Assembly: GCA_001281695.1 (NCBI GenBank)
Contig: LJIE01000001.1
Location: 3,371,521 to 3,435,520, forward strand
Origin: a bacterium 336/3
GTDB taxonomy: Bacteria > Bacteroidota > Bacteroidia > Cytophagales > Thermonemataceae
DNA: 64,000 bases
Direction of reading: 5' to 3'
This document shows, piece after piece, positions 40,940-51,064 of the stretch; within the stretch, counting starts at the first letter, position 1, and each line of letters opens with the position of its first letter. The translations under genes were made by a program, and so were the position numbers. The notes below the pieces were generated by a model. The model saw nothing but the letters and a program-made list of their open reading frames with translations. It did not search any database and was not told the DNA's origin.

Positions 40940-41581
40940 ATGGAATTTTTACCCACACTCATTGCTCAATACTCCGAAGACAATACAAGCCTAGAGCCTG
41001 ATTATCTTCAAGAACTTGTACGAGAAACACATCTAAAGGTGTTGATGCCTCGTATGCTTTCAGGGCATTTGCAGGGCAGGTTTTTATCTATGATTTCCTA
41101 TTTACTTGCTCCCAAAAGGGTTTTGGAAATAGGTACTTATACGGGCTATTCAGCTTTATGTCTTGCAGAAGGCTTGCCTATTGATGGAAAAATTATCACT
41201 CTTGACATCAATGAAGAATTAGAAGGTATTGTTACAAAATATATTAAAAAAGGTGGCTTTGAGGGTAAAATAGAATATAAAACGGGGAATGCTTTAGAAA
41301 TTATTCCAACACTTCAAGAAACGTGGGATTTGGTATTTATTGATGCAGATAAAATCAATTATTTAGAATACTATCATTTGGTATTTGATAAAGTTCGTTC
41401 AGGTGGGTGGATTATTGCCGATAATGTTTTGTGGAGTGGTAAAGTTGTAGAAGAGGTAAAAGCCAATGATAAAGATACAAATGCTTTATTAAACTTTAAC
41501 AAGTTTGTGCAAGAAGACCCAAGAGTTGAAAATATCTTATTGCCTATCAGGGACGGATTGATGATAGCTCGAAAAAAATAA
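40940..41581 (+). CDS. Class I SAM-dependent O-methyltransferase
   Basis: A 213-residue catechol-O-methyltransferase-like enzyme. SAM-binding motif I is VLEIGTYTGYSALCLA near residues 55-70; an acidic residue after motif II (ITLDINEEL) and the metal-binding DADKINYLEYY and ADNVLWSGKV segments mark the class. It methylates small phenolic or CoA-linked substrates, identity unknown. It is followed by proC 22 bp downstream, and a third gene close behind, so a three-gene transcript is likely. Confidence 0.9.
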   Translation: MEFLPTLIAQYSEDNTSLEPDYLQELVRETHLKVLMPRMLSGHLQGRFLSMISYLLAPKRVLEIGTYTGYSALCLAEGLPIDGKIITLDINEELEGIVTKYIKKGGFEGKIEYKTGNALEIIPTLQETWDLVFIDADKINYLEYYHLVFDKVRSGGWIIADNVLWSGKVVEEVKANDKDTNALLNFNKFVQEDPRVENILLPIRDGLMIARKK

Positions 41582-41603
41582 GAACACAAAACCTTCAAAA
41601 GTT

Positions 41604-42407
41604 ATGAGAATATTGATTATTGGTGGTGGAAACATGGGGAAGACCTATGCAGATAATTTTATTGCAAATCATGCAGTAAAACCTGAAGACCTTCATATTT
41701 TGGTACATCGCCCAGAAAGTGTAACACATTTTCTATCTTTAGGCTTTAAAAATGTATATCATGAAGTAGGTGAATACATTAGAAATATGGAATTGATTAT
41801 TCTTTCTGTAAAACCTCAAGACACAAAAGAATTATTTCCATTACTTGTACCTTTTATACATGAAAAACAGATGATTTTGTCTGTTATGGCTGGTGTGAAA
41901 ATGGAAAATATTCAAAAAGCTTTGCCACAAATAAAAAAAATTGTGAGAGCTATGCCTAATTTACCCTCCATGATTGGAATGGGGATGACAGGATTTACTT
42001 CTACTGAAAATGTAAATAAATCAGAACTTTTTTGGATACATAACTTACTCAATACCACAGGAAAATCTCTATATTTTGATAATGAAAACCAGTTGGATGC
42101 TGTAACAGCTATTTCGGGTAGTGGACCAGCTTATGTTTATTATTTTATGGATGCCATGATTAAAGCAGCCATACATATGGGATTTACACAAAATCAAGCT
42201 GAAGTGCTTGTAGAACAAACTTTTTTAGGAGCAGTCCACCTTAAAAAAAGAAACGACCTTACCTGCCAAGAATGGATACAAAAAGTAGCTTCCAAAGGTG
42301 GTACTACTGAAGCTGCTCTCGAACGTTTTGAAGTTTTAGAAGTAAATCAAGGTATTGAAAAAGGGTTGGAAGATGCTTTTAAAAGAGCTGTAGAGTTAGG
42401 AAATTAA
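41604..42407 (+). CDS. proC: Pyrroline-5-carboxylate reductase
   Basis: Final step of proline synthesis, reducing pyrroline-5-carboxylate with NADPH. The Rossmann motif LIIGGGNMGKTY is at residues 3-15; VKPQDTKELF and VRAMPNLPSMIGMGMT follow in the expected place, and the C-terminal AVTAISGSGPAYVYYFMDAM and ASKGGTTEAAL segments form the signature helices. Length 267 is normal. Part of a tight plus-strand cluster. Confidence 0.95.
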   Translation: MRILIIGGGNMGKTYADNFIANHAVKPEDLHILVHRPESVTHFLSLGFKNVYHEVGEYIRNMELIILSVKPQDTKELFPLLVPFIHEKQMILSVMAGVKMENIQKALPQIKKIVRAMPNLPSMIGMGMTGFTSTENVNKSELFWIHNLLNTTGKSLYFDNENQLDAVTAISGSGPAYVYYFMDAMIKAAIHMGFTQNQAEVLVEQTFLGAVHLKKRNDLTCQEWIQKVASKGGTTEAALERFEVLEVNQGIEKGLEDAFKRAVELGN

Positions 42408-42417
42408 TCAAAAACTT

Positions 42418-43047
42418 ATGAACCAGAGAACTGCATATATCATTTCTATTATTTTTCACCCTTTATTATTACCTACTTTGGTAATGGGTGTGCTTTTATA
42501 TTTATCACCTACTCTTATTTCTGTACCCAATAAAGATTTAAGACTTTTTTTATTACAAGTAGGTTTCAGTTTTACTTTCCTAATACCTACTACTTTTATG
42601 GTAGCTATCAGAAAATTTAAAGTTATTAGTAGCCTTAGTTTACCTGATAGAAAAGAAAGACGTTATCCTTTTGCTATTATTACAGCTATGTATATACTGA
42701 CAGCATACTTATATTGGGTGATTACGCAAAGGACACACCTTGACCATCGTTTTTTTGTTGTATTTGCAGGGATTTGTATTTCACTCTTGACACTAACTGT
42801 TATTACATTTTTTTATAAAATCAGTGCTCATTCACTTGCTATGAGTGGAGTGTTTGGGGGAATGTTTGCTTTGGCTCTTAAGTATTCAGAATCTTCGTTG
42901 GCTATTCCTTTGGCTTGTACAGCCTTATTTTTAGGTTTGGTCATTACTGCCCGACTATCTTTGAAAGCTCACGATATAAGTGAGGTAGTATGGGCTACAT
43001 TAGTAGGATTTTGTTTGAATGCCCTAATTATAGGTATTTTTGCATAG
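42418..43047 (+). CDS. Polytopic membrane protein of unknown function
   Basis: A 209-residue protein with about six hydrophobic helices. The N-terminal helix contains an IIFHPLLLPT motif typical of a conserved Bacteroidota membrane family sometimes labelled PAP2-like, but the phosphatase motifs are missing. It begins 10 bp after the proC stop. No enzymatic residues are evident. Function unknown. Confidence 0.72.
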   Translation: MNQRTAYIISIIFHPLLLPTLVMGVLLYLSPTLISVPNKDLRLFLLQVGFSFTFLIPTTFMVAIRKFKVISSLSLPDRKERRYPFAIITAMYILTAYLYWVITQRTHLDHRFFVVFAGICISLLTLTVITFFYKISAHSLAMSGVFGGMFALALKYSESSLAIPLACTALFLGLVITARLSLKAHDISEVVWATLVGFCLNALIIGIFA

Positions 43048-43052
43048 AGCCA

Positions 43053-43154
43053 TTAAGCTACAACCATTTTCAATACACTCAAAAGAGCTGTACTTGCTAA
43101 AAAGATTTTCAAGAAAACTAAATTTTGGGTCTGGATGGAATCTAAACGTTTCAT
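43053..43154 (-). CDS. Candidate 33-residue membrane microprotein
   Basis: A short ORF on the minus strand in the 315-bp spacer before the MlaD gene. It begins MKRLDSIQTQN and continues into one hydrophobic helix with LKIFLASTALLSVLKMVV, ending at TAA 5 bp from the convergent stop. The composition (a charged amphipathic start, then a transmembrane helix) looks protein-like. A 66-residue frame on the same strand overlaps it but has implausible composition. No homology evidence is available. Confidence 0.35.
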   Translation of the reverse strand: MKRLDSIQTQNLVFLKIFLASTALLSVLKMVVA

Positions 43155-43362
43155 AACTTTTTGATTTATTTGTTTTACATCTATAAGACACCACTACTCG
43201 GCTGGAGGTTGCATAAGTTTTCATCTTTTTTTTATTTTTTCTGAAAAATATTAAAAAAACCTGTAATTTAAACTGTACATCAAGTTTTTAGAAAATACTT
43301 TGAAGCATTCTCAGAAAAAATATTAAATTGCGTGTAATTTTTTCAATCGTTTTATAAAAGCT

Positions 43363-44283
43363 ATGATTAAAATTTCTAAAGAGTTTAAAGTCGGTTTACT
43401 GGGTCTTATTTCCCTAGCAATGCTGTACATGGGTTTTAATTTTTTAAAAGGAAAAGATTTTTTTGCAGGGAGTCATTATTATTATGTGATTTATGATGAT
43501 GTAAAAGGACTTGCTCCTGCTAACTTGGTTCGTGTGAATGGAGTGGCTGTGGGTAGAGTGTTGGATGTTCGTTTTATGCAAAATAAAAATCCTAAATTGA
43601 ATGGGAAAGTACTTGTAACCATAGACTTAAGCCAAAAAGTAAACATGGGAAAAGGTACAGTGGCAAATCTTAACAGTACACTTTTGAGTGGAACCATGAT
43701 TGATTTACAGTTAGATACAAAAGAGCCTTATGTAGCCTATGATGATACCCTAAAGTCGGCTGTTACACCTGATATTATGGCTTCTGTACAAGAAAAAGCT
43801 ACTCCTGTACTTGCCAAAGCAGATAGTGTAATGGCTAAATTGAATAGTTTATTAGGCGAATTTCAAGGGATTGGAACAACCAGTAAAAATACCTTAAAAA
43901 CTTTTGAGCAAACAGCTAAAACTTTGGACGCCATGTTGGTTTCTAATCAAGCAAATTTGCTTGCCACCACAAGTAACTTCAAAGATCTTTCAGCAAATCT
44001 AACCCAAACTTCTAAGGAACTTCCTGTTCTAATGAAAAAGATGAATACATTTGCTGATTCTTTGAACCGTTTGCAGTTTGCCAAAACACTCGAAAAAGCA
44101 GATAAAGCTGTTGGAGAGCTCAATACACTGCTTGGAAAAATGAATAGAGGAGAAGGAACCATGGGAGCTTTGATGAAAGATGCAACCCTTTATGACAACC
44201 TTACAAAAACCACTGCTGAACTCAATAAACTATTAATTGATTTACGTCAGAACCCTCAAAGGTATATAAGGTTAAGATTATAA
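43363..44283 (+). CDS. MlaD/MCE-domain protein
   Basis: A 306-residue substrate-binding component of lipid-transport systems, anchored by one N-terminal helix (residues 8-26) with the MCE domain right behind it (YYVIYDDVKGLAPANLVRVNGVAVGRVLDV). The C-terminal half is a long helix-rich stretch of Thr, Leu and Lys that may form a coiled tube. The partner permease and ATPase of an Mla-type system are not next to it. It is preceded by an AT-rich region and followed at 8 bp by the prolyl-hydroxylase-like gene. Confidence 0.92.
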   Translation: MIKISKEFKVGLLGLISLAMLYMGFNFLKGKDFFAGSHYYYVIYDDVKGLAPANLVRVNGVAVGRVLDVRFMQNKNPKLNGKVLVTIDLSQKVNMGKGTVANLNSTLLSGTMIDLQLDTKEPYVAYDDTLKSAVTPDIMASVQEKATPVLAKADSVMAKLNSLLGEFQGIGTTSKNTLKTFEQTAKTLDAMLVSNQANLLATTSNFKDLSANLTQTSKELPVLMKKMNTFADSLNRLQFAKTLEKADKAVGELNTLLGKMNRGEGTMGALMKDATLYDNLTKTTAELNKLLIDLRQNPQRYIRLRL

Positions 44284-44290
44284 TTTAGAT

Positions 44291-44848
44291 ATGGCCATGA
44301 AGGTTACTCATCTTATTTCTGATAAAGTTATTACTGTAGAAAATTTTCTAACAGAACAAGAATGTGATGAATTTATCAGTTTAAGCGAGAATTTAGGTTT
44401 TGAAATGGCAAAAATAGATATAGGTAGTCTGATGCCAGAAGTAAGGAATAATGATAGAGCCTTTTATAAAAGTACAGAATTAGCAGAAAAATTATTTACA
44501 AGATTACAATTTCACGTTGTTCCTAAAATTGGTAATAGTAATGCAATAGGTTTGAATGAGCTTTTTAGAATTTATAAATACCAAAAGGGACAACAATTTA
44601 AAGGACATCAGGATGGTAGTTTTATTAGAAATGATGTAGAAGCAAGTTATTATACATTTCTGATATATCTCAATGATGGCTATGAAGGAGGAGAAACTAT
44701 TTTTCTAAAACATAAAATTATCCCAAAAAAAGGAATGGGTTTAATTTTTTTACATAAATTGTATCATGAAGGTGGAGAAGTTTTAAGTGATATCAAATAT
44801 GTAATGAGGTCTGATGTTATGTATCGTTTAGAACAAAATAATGGTTGA
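44291..44848 (+). CDS. 2OG-Fe(II) oxygenase, prolyl-4-hydroxylase type
   Basis: A 185-residue non-heme iron dioxygenase. The iron ligands are visible: HQD in FKGHQDGSF near residue 107, and the distal histidine in LYHEGGEVL near 158, followed by the MRSDVMY segment with the arginine that binds 2-oxoglutarate. Length and motifs match bacterial prolyl 4-hydroxylases acting on proteins or free amino acids. It lies 7 bp after MlaD and overlaps the following ECF sigma gene at a TGATG junction, so the pair is translationally coupled. Confidence 0.9.
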   Translation: MAMKVTHLISDKVITVENFLTEQECDEFISLSENLGFEMAKIDIGSLMPEVRNNDRAFYKSTELAEKLFTRLQFHVVPKIGNSNAIGLNELFRIYKYQKGQQFKGHQDGSFIRNDVEASYYTFLIYLNDGYEGGETIFLKHKIIPKKGMGLIFLHKLYHEGGEVLSDIKYVMRSDVMYRLEQNNG

Positions 44849-45423
44849 TGCTTTTTGACGAAAACCATATTATTTCAGCTTGTAAAAAGCAATGCCCAAA
44901 GGCTCAAAAGCAACTTTATGAACGTTTTGCTTCAAGAATGCTTGCTGTAGCTCTACGCTATTGCTCTGGCAGACTTGAGGCTGAAGATGTTTTACAAGAA
45001 AGCTTTATCAAAGTATTTGACCATATAGATACCTTTCGAAAAGACTGTACCCTTGAAGCTTGGATTAAAAGAATAGTTATCAATACAGCTCTTAAACAAA
45101 ATAGAAGCAAACTTTATCTATTTCCAGCCTTAGATGTAACCGATTTACCAGAAACCTATCAAGAAAGTAGCGAACTGCTTAACTATTTTCATTATGAAGA
45201 TTTGTTAGCTATGGTACAACAATTGGCTCCACGATATAGAATAGTTTTCAACTTATATGCTATTGAAGGATATAACCATCCTGAAATTGCGGAATTGCTG
45301 GGTATCAGTGAAGGAACATCAAAATCTCAATATTCGAGAGCTAAACAAATTTTAAAAGAAATGATTGAACAAGAAGCCTTAAAACAAGGCATTATACATA
45401 ATAACGAAAAATTAAGTATGTAA
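44848..45423 (+). CDS. ECF RNA polymerase sigma factor
   Basis: A 191-residue extracytoplasmic-function sigma factor. Region 2 has the DVLQESFIKVFDHIDTF block and region 4 the GYNHPEIAELLGISEGTSKSQYSRAKQIL helix-turn-helix, as in sigma-E-like proteins. The true start is the ATG at 44848, overlapping the previous stop (TGATG); a TTG three bases earlier is unlikely. The next gene, 50 bp downstream, has an anti-sigma-like layout. No binding site can be assigned to it from this window alone. Confidence 0.9.
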   Translation: MLFDENHIISACKKQCPKAQKQLYERFASRMLAVALRYCSGRLEAEDVLQESFIKVFDHIDTFRKDCTLEAWIKRIVINTALKQNRSKLYLFPALDVTDLPETYQESSELLNYFHYEDLLAMVQQLAPRYRIVFNLYAIEGYNHPEIAELLGISEGTSKSQYSRAKQILKEMIEQEALKQGIIHNNEKLSM

Positions 45424-45472
45424 AATAAAAATATGTAGCTTAAAACTACGTTTTATATAATATTGTGAGACT

Positions 45473-46702
45473 ATGAATTTTGAACAGGAATGGCGAGATA
45501 AAATGCTTTATGCAAATGTTGCCCCAAACGAAACAGTTTGGGAAGGTGTTGCATTGCATTTAGCTCAAAAACGTAAAAAAAGTCATACAAAAAAATGGAT
45601 ATTTTGGTGGGCTGCTGCCATGTTTCCGCTATTTTTAGGGGATGGACAGTTTTTATGGTTTTCCAACGAAAATACAACTCCTCTTACTCAACAACAAAAT
45701 GAGACAGTAACTATTCATCAGCCTCAAACGCTTACTACCAATACTCCTACAAAAGCAAAAAATATTATAATTAAAAAAGAACCATTACCTACACACGAAA
45801 ATAAATTGGTATTTGTTGCTTCCGCAGATTATGGTTTGGAATCTCAAAAAATATTATCTAAAAGGCAATCAGAAGAAAAGCCCTTAGAAGTTTTAGGTAA
45901 ACCTAAACAAAGACGTTTTTGGATGCAAACTTATAGTTCTTTAGAACAAAGTTTTACAAAATTTGATTTTCATTCATTAGTCCCTACTGCAAGCCGTAGC
46001 CCTTTTGTAAGTCCTGCGATTGCTCAGGTAGAAAAAAGGGTAAAAGATGAATTAGCAAGTTATACTCCTTTAGTTTCTTGGAGATTAGGTATTGATGGAG
46101 GCTATCAAATCAACCATCACTGGTATGTAACAACTGGGTTGCACTTTACTAGAAATATTGCATCCTTAGATGTAAATGCACAAAATAAATATCCAGAAAT
46201 AGCTAAGTTTTATGGTGAAATCCCTGTAACGCCCATTCCTATTGCAATAGCAACCATTCCAACAACTCCAAATGTAGAATCTATTGTTACAGAGGATCAA
46301 GATATGTTGATAACAACTTTTATGGCTGTTGCTGAACCTAAAAGCAAAAAGTTTATTCAAAAAACAGATTATATCAGTATTCCCGTAAAAGTAGGTTATC
46401 AAATACAGAAAAATCGTTTTCGTTATGCTTTAGCCTTGGGTGCGGAAGGTAGTTATTTGCTCAACAACTCGTTTAGCTCTCAAGAAGAACAACTCAATCA
46501 AGTAGTAAAACACCTAAATCGTTATCAAGTATCTGCTTTAGCCGAAATTTCAGTAGGAGTATCTGTTTCAGATAAAGCTCTTTTGCATATCTCTCCAACC
46601 TTTAGAAAATCATTAAATTCTCCCTTTGCAATCAACTCTCCTTTACAACAAACACAAAACTTTACTATAGGGTTATCAGGTGGAGTACAATATCGTTTCT
46701 AA
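45473..46702 (+). CDS. Helix-anchored predicted outer-membrane barrel, candidate anti-sigma partner
   Basis: A 409-residue protein whose N-terminal 40 residues are soluble and charged, with a WRDKMLYANVAPNETVW segment similar to sigma-interacting N-termini. One hydrophobic helix follows (KKWIFWWAAAMFPLFLGDG, near residues 42-65), then a low-complexity linker, and the remainder (from about residue 200) looks like a porin-type barrel ending in QYRF. If the helix is an inner-membrane anchor and the C-terminus a barrel, the protein would link the two membranes. This is deduced from composition only. Confidence 0.7.
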   Translation: MNFEQEWRDKMLYANVAPNETVWEGVALHLAQKRKKSHTKKWIFWWAAAMFPLFLGDGQFLWFSNENTTPLTQQQNETVTIHQPQTLTTNTPTKAKNIIIKKEPLPTHENKLVFVASADYGLESQKILSKRQSEEKPLEVLGKPKQRRFWMQTYSSLEQSFTKFDFHSLVPTASRSPFVSPAIAQVEKRVKDELASYTPLVSWRLGIDGGYQINHHWYVTTGLHFTRNIASLDVNAQNKYPEIAKFYGEIPVTPIPIAIATIPTTPNVESIVTEDQDMLITTFMAVAEPKSKKFIQKTDYISIPVKVGYQIQKNRFRYALALGAEGSYLLNNSFSSQEEQLNQVVKHLNRYQVSALAEISVGVSVSDKALLHISPTFRKSLNSPFAINSPLQQTQNFTIGLSGGVQYRF

Positions 46703-46773
46703 TATTTTTTTAGCGTATTTATCTTTTGGCAAAGTAATTGCCTACACACCCTCAAACAAACTCTATTTATTTT

Positions 46774-47865
46774 ATGAAAAAATCATTACTCACTGTTTTT
46801 GCAATTATTTTTGTAACGTTTGCATTTGCACAACAAAGCCGTTGCCCGCGTCCACTTTCTTCAGCAGAGTTTAATCAAAAAAAGCAGTTGCTTACTGGCA
46901 ACAATGAAGGGCGTAAACTGCAAGCAGCTATCAGACTCAGCCAAGAAAGTTGTCTTACTACCAATCAAGTAAAAGATATTGCTATGCTTTTTAATGATGA
47001 GTATAGCCGTTTAGATTATACTGAAAAGGCTTATGCAACTGTTTTCGACCCTGAAAATTATTATGAAGTCTATGACGTATTTACAAAATTCTCTATGGCA
47101 ATTCGTCTATACGATTTTTTAAATGGAAAAAACACTTCAACTCCTGTAAATCCAATAACTCCTGTAAATCCTGTAAATGGAGAGTATCCCAATTATAATT
47201 ATCCTGATTTTGCAAGCTATTCAGGAACCAAAAATTGTGGTTATCCTATTTCTGATGTTACTTTTGAGGCTTCTTTGCGTGGTATAAAAGGACAAAATGA
47301 GGCTAATAAATTAAATCTTTTAAGACAATTTGTACAAAACAACTGCCTTGCAACAAGCCAAGTGATGAAAGTTGCAAGTTTACTTAGTAGTGAGGTAAAT
47401 CGTTTAGATGTATTACGTACTGCATACGAACATATTTATGATGTAAATAACTATTCTTCTGCAAATCAGGTATTTCAAACTAAAGCCAATCAGGATCAAT
47501 TTATGGCATTTTTGAATGGAAATGGTTCTACAAACCCTGTAAATCCTACAAATCCGACTGTATGTAAGGTAGAAGATGCCGAATTTAATAATGTACTGGT
47601 GGCAATTCGTAGAGAAAGCAATATTTATAATAAGTTTAATATCACAAAGAATATCACGAGAAATTATAATTGTTTTTCTATTGACCAAGTAAGAACTCTT
47701 GTAAAAGATTTTAGTATAGAGAGTTATAAATTAGATATGGCTAAATATTTGTACGATTATACTAATCCTGCTGAACGCAGACAATATTTTATGGTAGGAA
47801 ATGAATTTTCATTCTCAAGTACAAGAACTAACTTGAGCAATTTTCTTGCAACCAAAGGAAATTAG
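46774..47865 (+). CDS. DUF4476 triplicate-repeat exported protein
   Basis: A 363-residue protein with a signal peptide (residues 1-20, ending AFAQ). Three DUF4476 units follow, each opening with a cysteine-flanked C-x-x-x-x-x-F-x-x-x-L-x-x-I segment and a later SCLTTNQVKDIA / NCLATSQVMKVA / NCFSIDQVRTLV helix. Linkers are Pro-Val-Asn-rich (NPITPVNP, encoded by repeated CCTGTAAAT). The family is unknown functionally but abundant in Bacteroidota. The ATG at 46774 is preferred because the earlier frame from 46738 lacks a signal peptide at its start. A strong terminator follows. Confidence 0.85.
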   Translation: MKKSLLTVFAIIFVTFAFAQQSRCPRPLSSAEFNQKKQLLTGNNEGRKLQAAIRLSQESCLTTNQVKDIAMLFNDEYSRLDYTEKAYATVFDPENYYEVYDVFTKFSMAIRLYDFLNGKNTSTPVNPITPVNPVNGEYPNYNYPDFASYSGTKNCGYPISDVTFEASLRGIKGQNEANKLNLLRQFVQNNCLATSQVMKVASLLSSEVNRLDVLRTAYEHIYDVNNYSSANQVFQTKANQDQFMAFLNGNGSTNPVNPTNPTVCKVEDAEFNNVLVAIRRESNIYNKFNITKNITRNYNCFSIDQVRTLVKDFSIESYKLDMAKYLYDYTNPAERRQYFMVGNEFSFSSTRTNLSNFLATKGN

Positions 47866-47891
47866 AACTTATTTTTTATTTATAAAAGAAC

Positions 47892-47923
47892 AAAAAAGCC
47901 TTTAGAAATCTAAAGGCTTTTTT
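47892..47923. terminator. Bidirectional intrinsic terminator between DUF4476 and infB
   Basis: 15-bp stem AAAAAAGCCTTTAGA / TCTAAAGGCTTTTTT with a 2-base loop, T runs on both strands, between convergent stops at 47865 and 47947. Confidence 0.9.
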
Positions 47924-47946
47924 GTTTGTATCATATTGAACAATTT

Positions 47947-50868
47947 TTATAATGTTCTTTTTACTTCTCTTTGTTCAAATACTTCTATAGTATCACCAGA
48001 CTCAATATCATTGAAGCCTTTGATGTTCAAACCACACTCATAATTAGTTTTTACCTCACCTACATCATCTTTAAAACGTTTAAGTGTTTCAAGTTCACCT
48101 GTGTGTACTACAATACCATCTCTGATGATACGTATTTTACTTTGACGTTTGATATAACCATCTGTTACCATACAACCTGCCACAGTACCTACACGAGAAA
48201 TCTTAAATACTTCTCTGATTTGTAAGTTTCCTACAATCACTTCTTCTATTTGTGGTGCAAGCATACCTTCCATCGCATCTTTTACTTCGTTGATTGCATC
48301 ATAAATAATAGAATACATACGAATTTCGACTTGTTCTTGCTCTGCTAATTTTTTAGCACCATTAGAAGGACGAACTTGGAAACCAATGATAACGGCATCA
48401 GAAATAGTTGCTAAGTTTACGTCTGTTTCTGTAATCTGTCCAACACCTTTCTGAATTACATTTACTTGAATTTCTTCAGTAGAAAGTTTTAGTAACGAGT
48501 CAGCTAATGCTTCTACAGAACCATCCACATCTCCTTTGATAATCAAATTCAACTGTTTGAAGCTACCCAATGCAATTCTTCTACCAATATCTCCAAGTGT
48601 TAAGCGTTTGGTTGCTCTGATACTTTGTTCACGTAAAATTTGTTCACGTTTGTTAGCAATTTCCTTGGCTTCACGCTCTGTGTTCATTACTTGGAACTTA
48701 TCACCAGCTTGTGGAGCTCCACTCAAACCAAGAATCTGTACAGGTGTTGAAGGCCCTGCTTTTTTGATAGGCTTTCCTATGTGGTCTGTCATTGCTTTTA
48801 CACGACCATGTAAAGCTCCTACTAGTATAATATCTCCTACTTTTAATGTTCCTGATTGAACAAGTATGTTGGTAACATAACCACGTCCTTTATCAAGTGT
48901 TGCATCAATTACAGCACCCACTGCATTTTTATCAGGATTTGCTTTCAGATCAAGCATTTCTGCTTCTAATAAAACTTTTTCTAAAAGTTCATTGATACCT
49001 TGTCCACTCTTAGATGAAATGGCTTGACACTGATACTTTCCACCCCAATCTTCCACCAATATATTTTCAGCAGCCAATTGTTCTTTCACTTTATCTATAT
49101 TTGCACCAGGTTTATCAACTTTAGATAGAGCTATTACGATTGGTACACCCGCCAATTGAGCGTGGTTGATAGCTTCTCTTGTTTGAGGCATGACACTATC
49201 ATCGGCAGCTACTACAATAATTGCTACGTCCGTTAGTTTAGCTCCTCTGGCACGCATTGCTGTAAAAGCTTCGTGTCCAGGTGTATCTAAAAATGTGATT
49301 TTCTTATTATTTTCAGTTGTAACGCTGTAAGCTCCAACGTGTTGGGTAATTCCTCCCGATTCTTTTGCTACAACGTTTGTTCTACGAATATAGTCCAAAA
49401 GCGATGTTTTACCGTGGTCAACGTGACCCATTACAGTTACAATAGGAGGACGATTGACTAAATCTTCTAAAGCATCTTGTTGTTCTTGAATGGTTGCTTC
49501 AATTTCTTCTTCTGCTGAAATAAATTCAACTGCATATCCAAACTCATCTGCAATAATCGTAATCGCTTCTGCATCAAGGCGTTGATTGATAGAAACAAAC
49601 ATTCCCAGTCCCAAACATTTAGAAATTACTTCGTTGATAGAAGCATTCATTAAGTTTGCTAAATCACTTGCTGAAATAAATTCTGTTACACGAATTGTTG
49701 AGTTATCCTCTGTAAGACTATCTTCATTTTCTCTTTCTTTCTTGAGAACTTTCTTGATAGATTTTTTCTTCTGAGTACCCATTCGAGCAAAAGTAGCCTT
49801 GATTTGGTCTTGAATTTCCTTACCAGTAGGCTCTTCTTTATCTACACGCTTCTTTTTATTATTGTTATTATTAGTATTTGTATTGTTGTTTGTATTAGTA
49901 TTGTTATTCGTAGTAGTTGTTGTTGTTGGATTAGTCTTTTTAACATCCTGATTCCCAGTTTTATTAACTGGCGTTTCAACAGCTCTATTTTTCTTAATAC
50001 GTTTTCTTTTCTTTTTCTTATCACCTTTTGTATCAGAAGATGCAACAGGTTTGCCTTTCTTTTTAGAAGAATCAAAAGGAAGTTGTATTTTGTCTAAAAC
50101 AGTCAATCCTTTGAGTGTTTCTGCTTTTGCTTTGATAAGCTCTACAGGAATATTTTCATCCTCTTCTACTGTAACTTTTTTCTCTACCACTTCTTCTTTG
50201 ATAGGTTGTTTTTCTACTTTTTGGAATTTTTCTACTTTCCCTTTATGCTCTTCTTTTTTGAAAGTATTTTCTTTCTTTACTTCCTGTACAACTTCTTTTT
50301 TCACTTCTGCTACTATTTCTTTAGGCTTTTCTTTATCCTTATGGAAGTTCTTATTGAAGTCTTTGTTCTTATTAAAATTATCTTTTTTGATAAAATTTTC
50401 TTTTTCTTTTTTGACTTGTACACCTTTCTTATGAGCATCTAAGTCTATTTTTCCTACAATACTCAAACCAACTTTTTTCTCAGTTTCTTGTGTATTGTTA
50501 TCTTCTGTTTTGGTTACAATCTCTTCCTTTTTTGATACATCTACAGAAGGGATTACTTCTTCTACGGGTGTAGTTTCTTTTTCTTCGGTGGGTTGTGCAA
50601 CTTCCTCTTCTTTTTTCTTTTCAGGAGTCTTTGTATTTTTCACTTCCAAAGTTTTAGCAACAAAGCTCTTGTGAGTAGCTTCTTGCTTTTCCAACAAAGA
50701 AGAGCGAAACTCCTTTTCTAAAACTTCAATTTGCTTTTGGTTGAGTTTGAAGTTGGGGTTGTTTTCTATGGACAAACCTTTGGCAGCAAGTGTTTCAACT
50801 ATTTTGGTAGTTGCCACATTAAAATGCCTTGCAGCTTGGTTTAATCTCATTGTTTTTTCTTCTGACAT
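47947..50868 (-). CDS. infB: Translation initiation factor IF-2
   Basis: GTPase that places initiator tRNA on the ribosome. 973 residues: an N-terminal IF2N domain ([17 protein letters not shown]), a long Lys/Glu-rich region with an Asn/Thr-rich homopolymer-like tract ([16 protein letters not shown] near residues 320-337), then the G domain with GHVDHGKT near residues 480-488, DTPGHEAF and SKVD, followed by domains II-IV. Last gene of rimP-nusA-infB on the minus strand; the 239-bp gap to nusA is large for an operon and contains a perfect hairpin. Confidence 0.97.
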   Translation of the reverse strand: MSEEKTMRLNQAARHFNVATTKIVETLAAKGLSIENNPNFKLNQKQIEVLEKEFRSSLLEKQEATHKSFVAKTLEVKNTKTPEKKKEEEVAQPTEEKETTPVEEVIPSVDVSKKEEIVTKTEDNNTQETEKKVGLSIVGKIDLDAHKKGVQVKKEKENFIKKDNFNKNKDFNKNFHKDKEKPKEIVAEVKKEVVQEVKKENTFKKEEHKGKVEKFQKVEKQPIKEEVVEKKVTVEEDENIPVELIKAKAETLKGLTVLDKIQLPFDSSKKKGKPVASSDTKGDKKKKRKRIKKNRAVETPVNKTGNQDVKKTNPTTTTTTNNNTNTNNNTNTNNNNNKKKRVDKEEPTGKEIQDQIKATFARMGTQKKKSIKKVLKKERENEDSLTEDNSTIRVTEFISASDLANLMNASINEVISKCLGLGMFVSINQRLDAEAITIIADEFGYAVEFISAEEEIEATIQEQQDALEDLVNRPPIVTVMGHVDHGKTSLLDYIRRTNVVAKESGGITQHVGAYSVTTENNKKITFLDTPGHEAFTAMRARGAKLTDVAIIVVAADDSVMPQTREAINHAQLAGVPIVIALSKVDKPGANIDKVKEQLAAENILVEDWGGKYQCQAISSKSGQGINELLEKVLLEAEMLDLKANPDKNAVGAVIDATLDKGRGYVTNILVQSGTLKVGDIILVGALHGRVKAMTDHIGKPIKKAGPSTPVQILGLSGAPQAGDKFQVMNTEREAKEIANKREQILREQSIRATKRLTLGDIGRRIALGSFKQLNLIIKGDVDGSVEALADSLLKLSTEEIQVNVIQKGVGQITETDVNLATISDAVIIGFQVRPSNGAKKLAEQEQVEIRMYSIIYDAINEVKDAMEGMLAPQIEEVIVGNLQIREVFKISRVGTVAGCMVTDGYIKRQSKIRIIRDGIVVHTGELETLKRFKDDVGEVKTNYECGLNIKGFNDIESGDTIEVFEQREVKRTL

Positions 50869-51064
50869 AGAGTAGATGTTCGTAATAATCTATTGGTTTT
50901 AACGGTAAGAGATTGGTATTTTTCTTAAAGAAAGTGCAAATATAATGTTTTTTTAGGATTGTAGAAATTTTTTATTCAAGAGATAAATATATATTTTATA
51001 ATATTCTTTCTAAAAAATGTTATTTTTTGAATAAACATTTAATTATCAGATATTTATATTATTA

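Noticed and set aside
43024-43224. 66-residue minus-strand ORF in the spacer before the MlaD gene
   Set aside because: Its composition (Cys, Lys, Ser, Tyr and Phe-rich without pattern) is unlikely, it overlaps the convergent gene, and another frame over the same DNA gives a far more protein-like 33-residue product.
47141-47185. Short tandem CCTGTAAATCC-like repeats, considered as a CRISPR-like or VNTR array
   Set aside because: They encode the Pro-Val-Asn linker between DUF4476 units and lack spacers.
50051-50442. Plus-strand Phe/Ser/Leu-rich ORFs opposite infB
   Set aside because: Shadows of the Lys/Glu-rich IF-2 linker read in antisense; low complexity and no start context.
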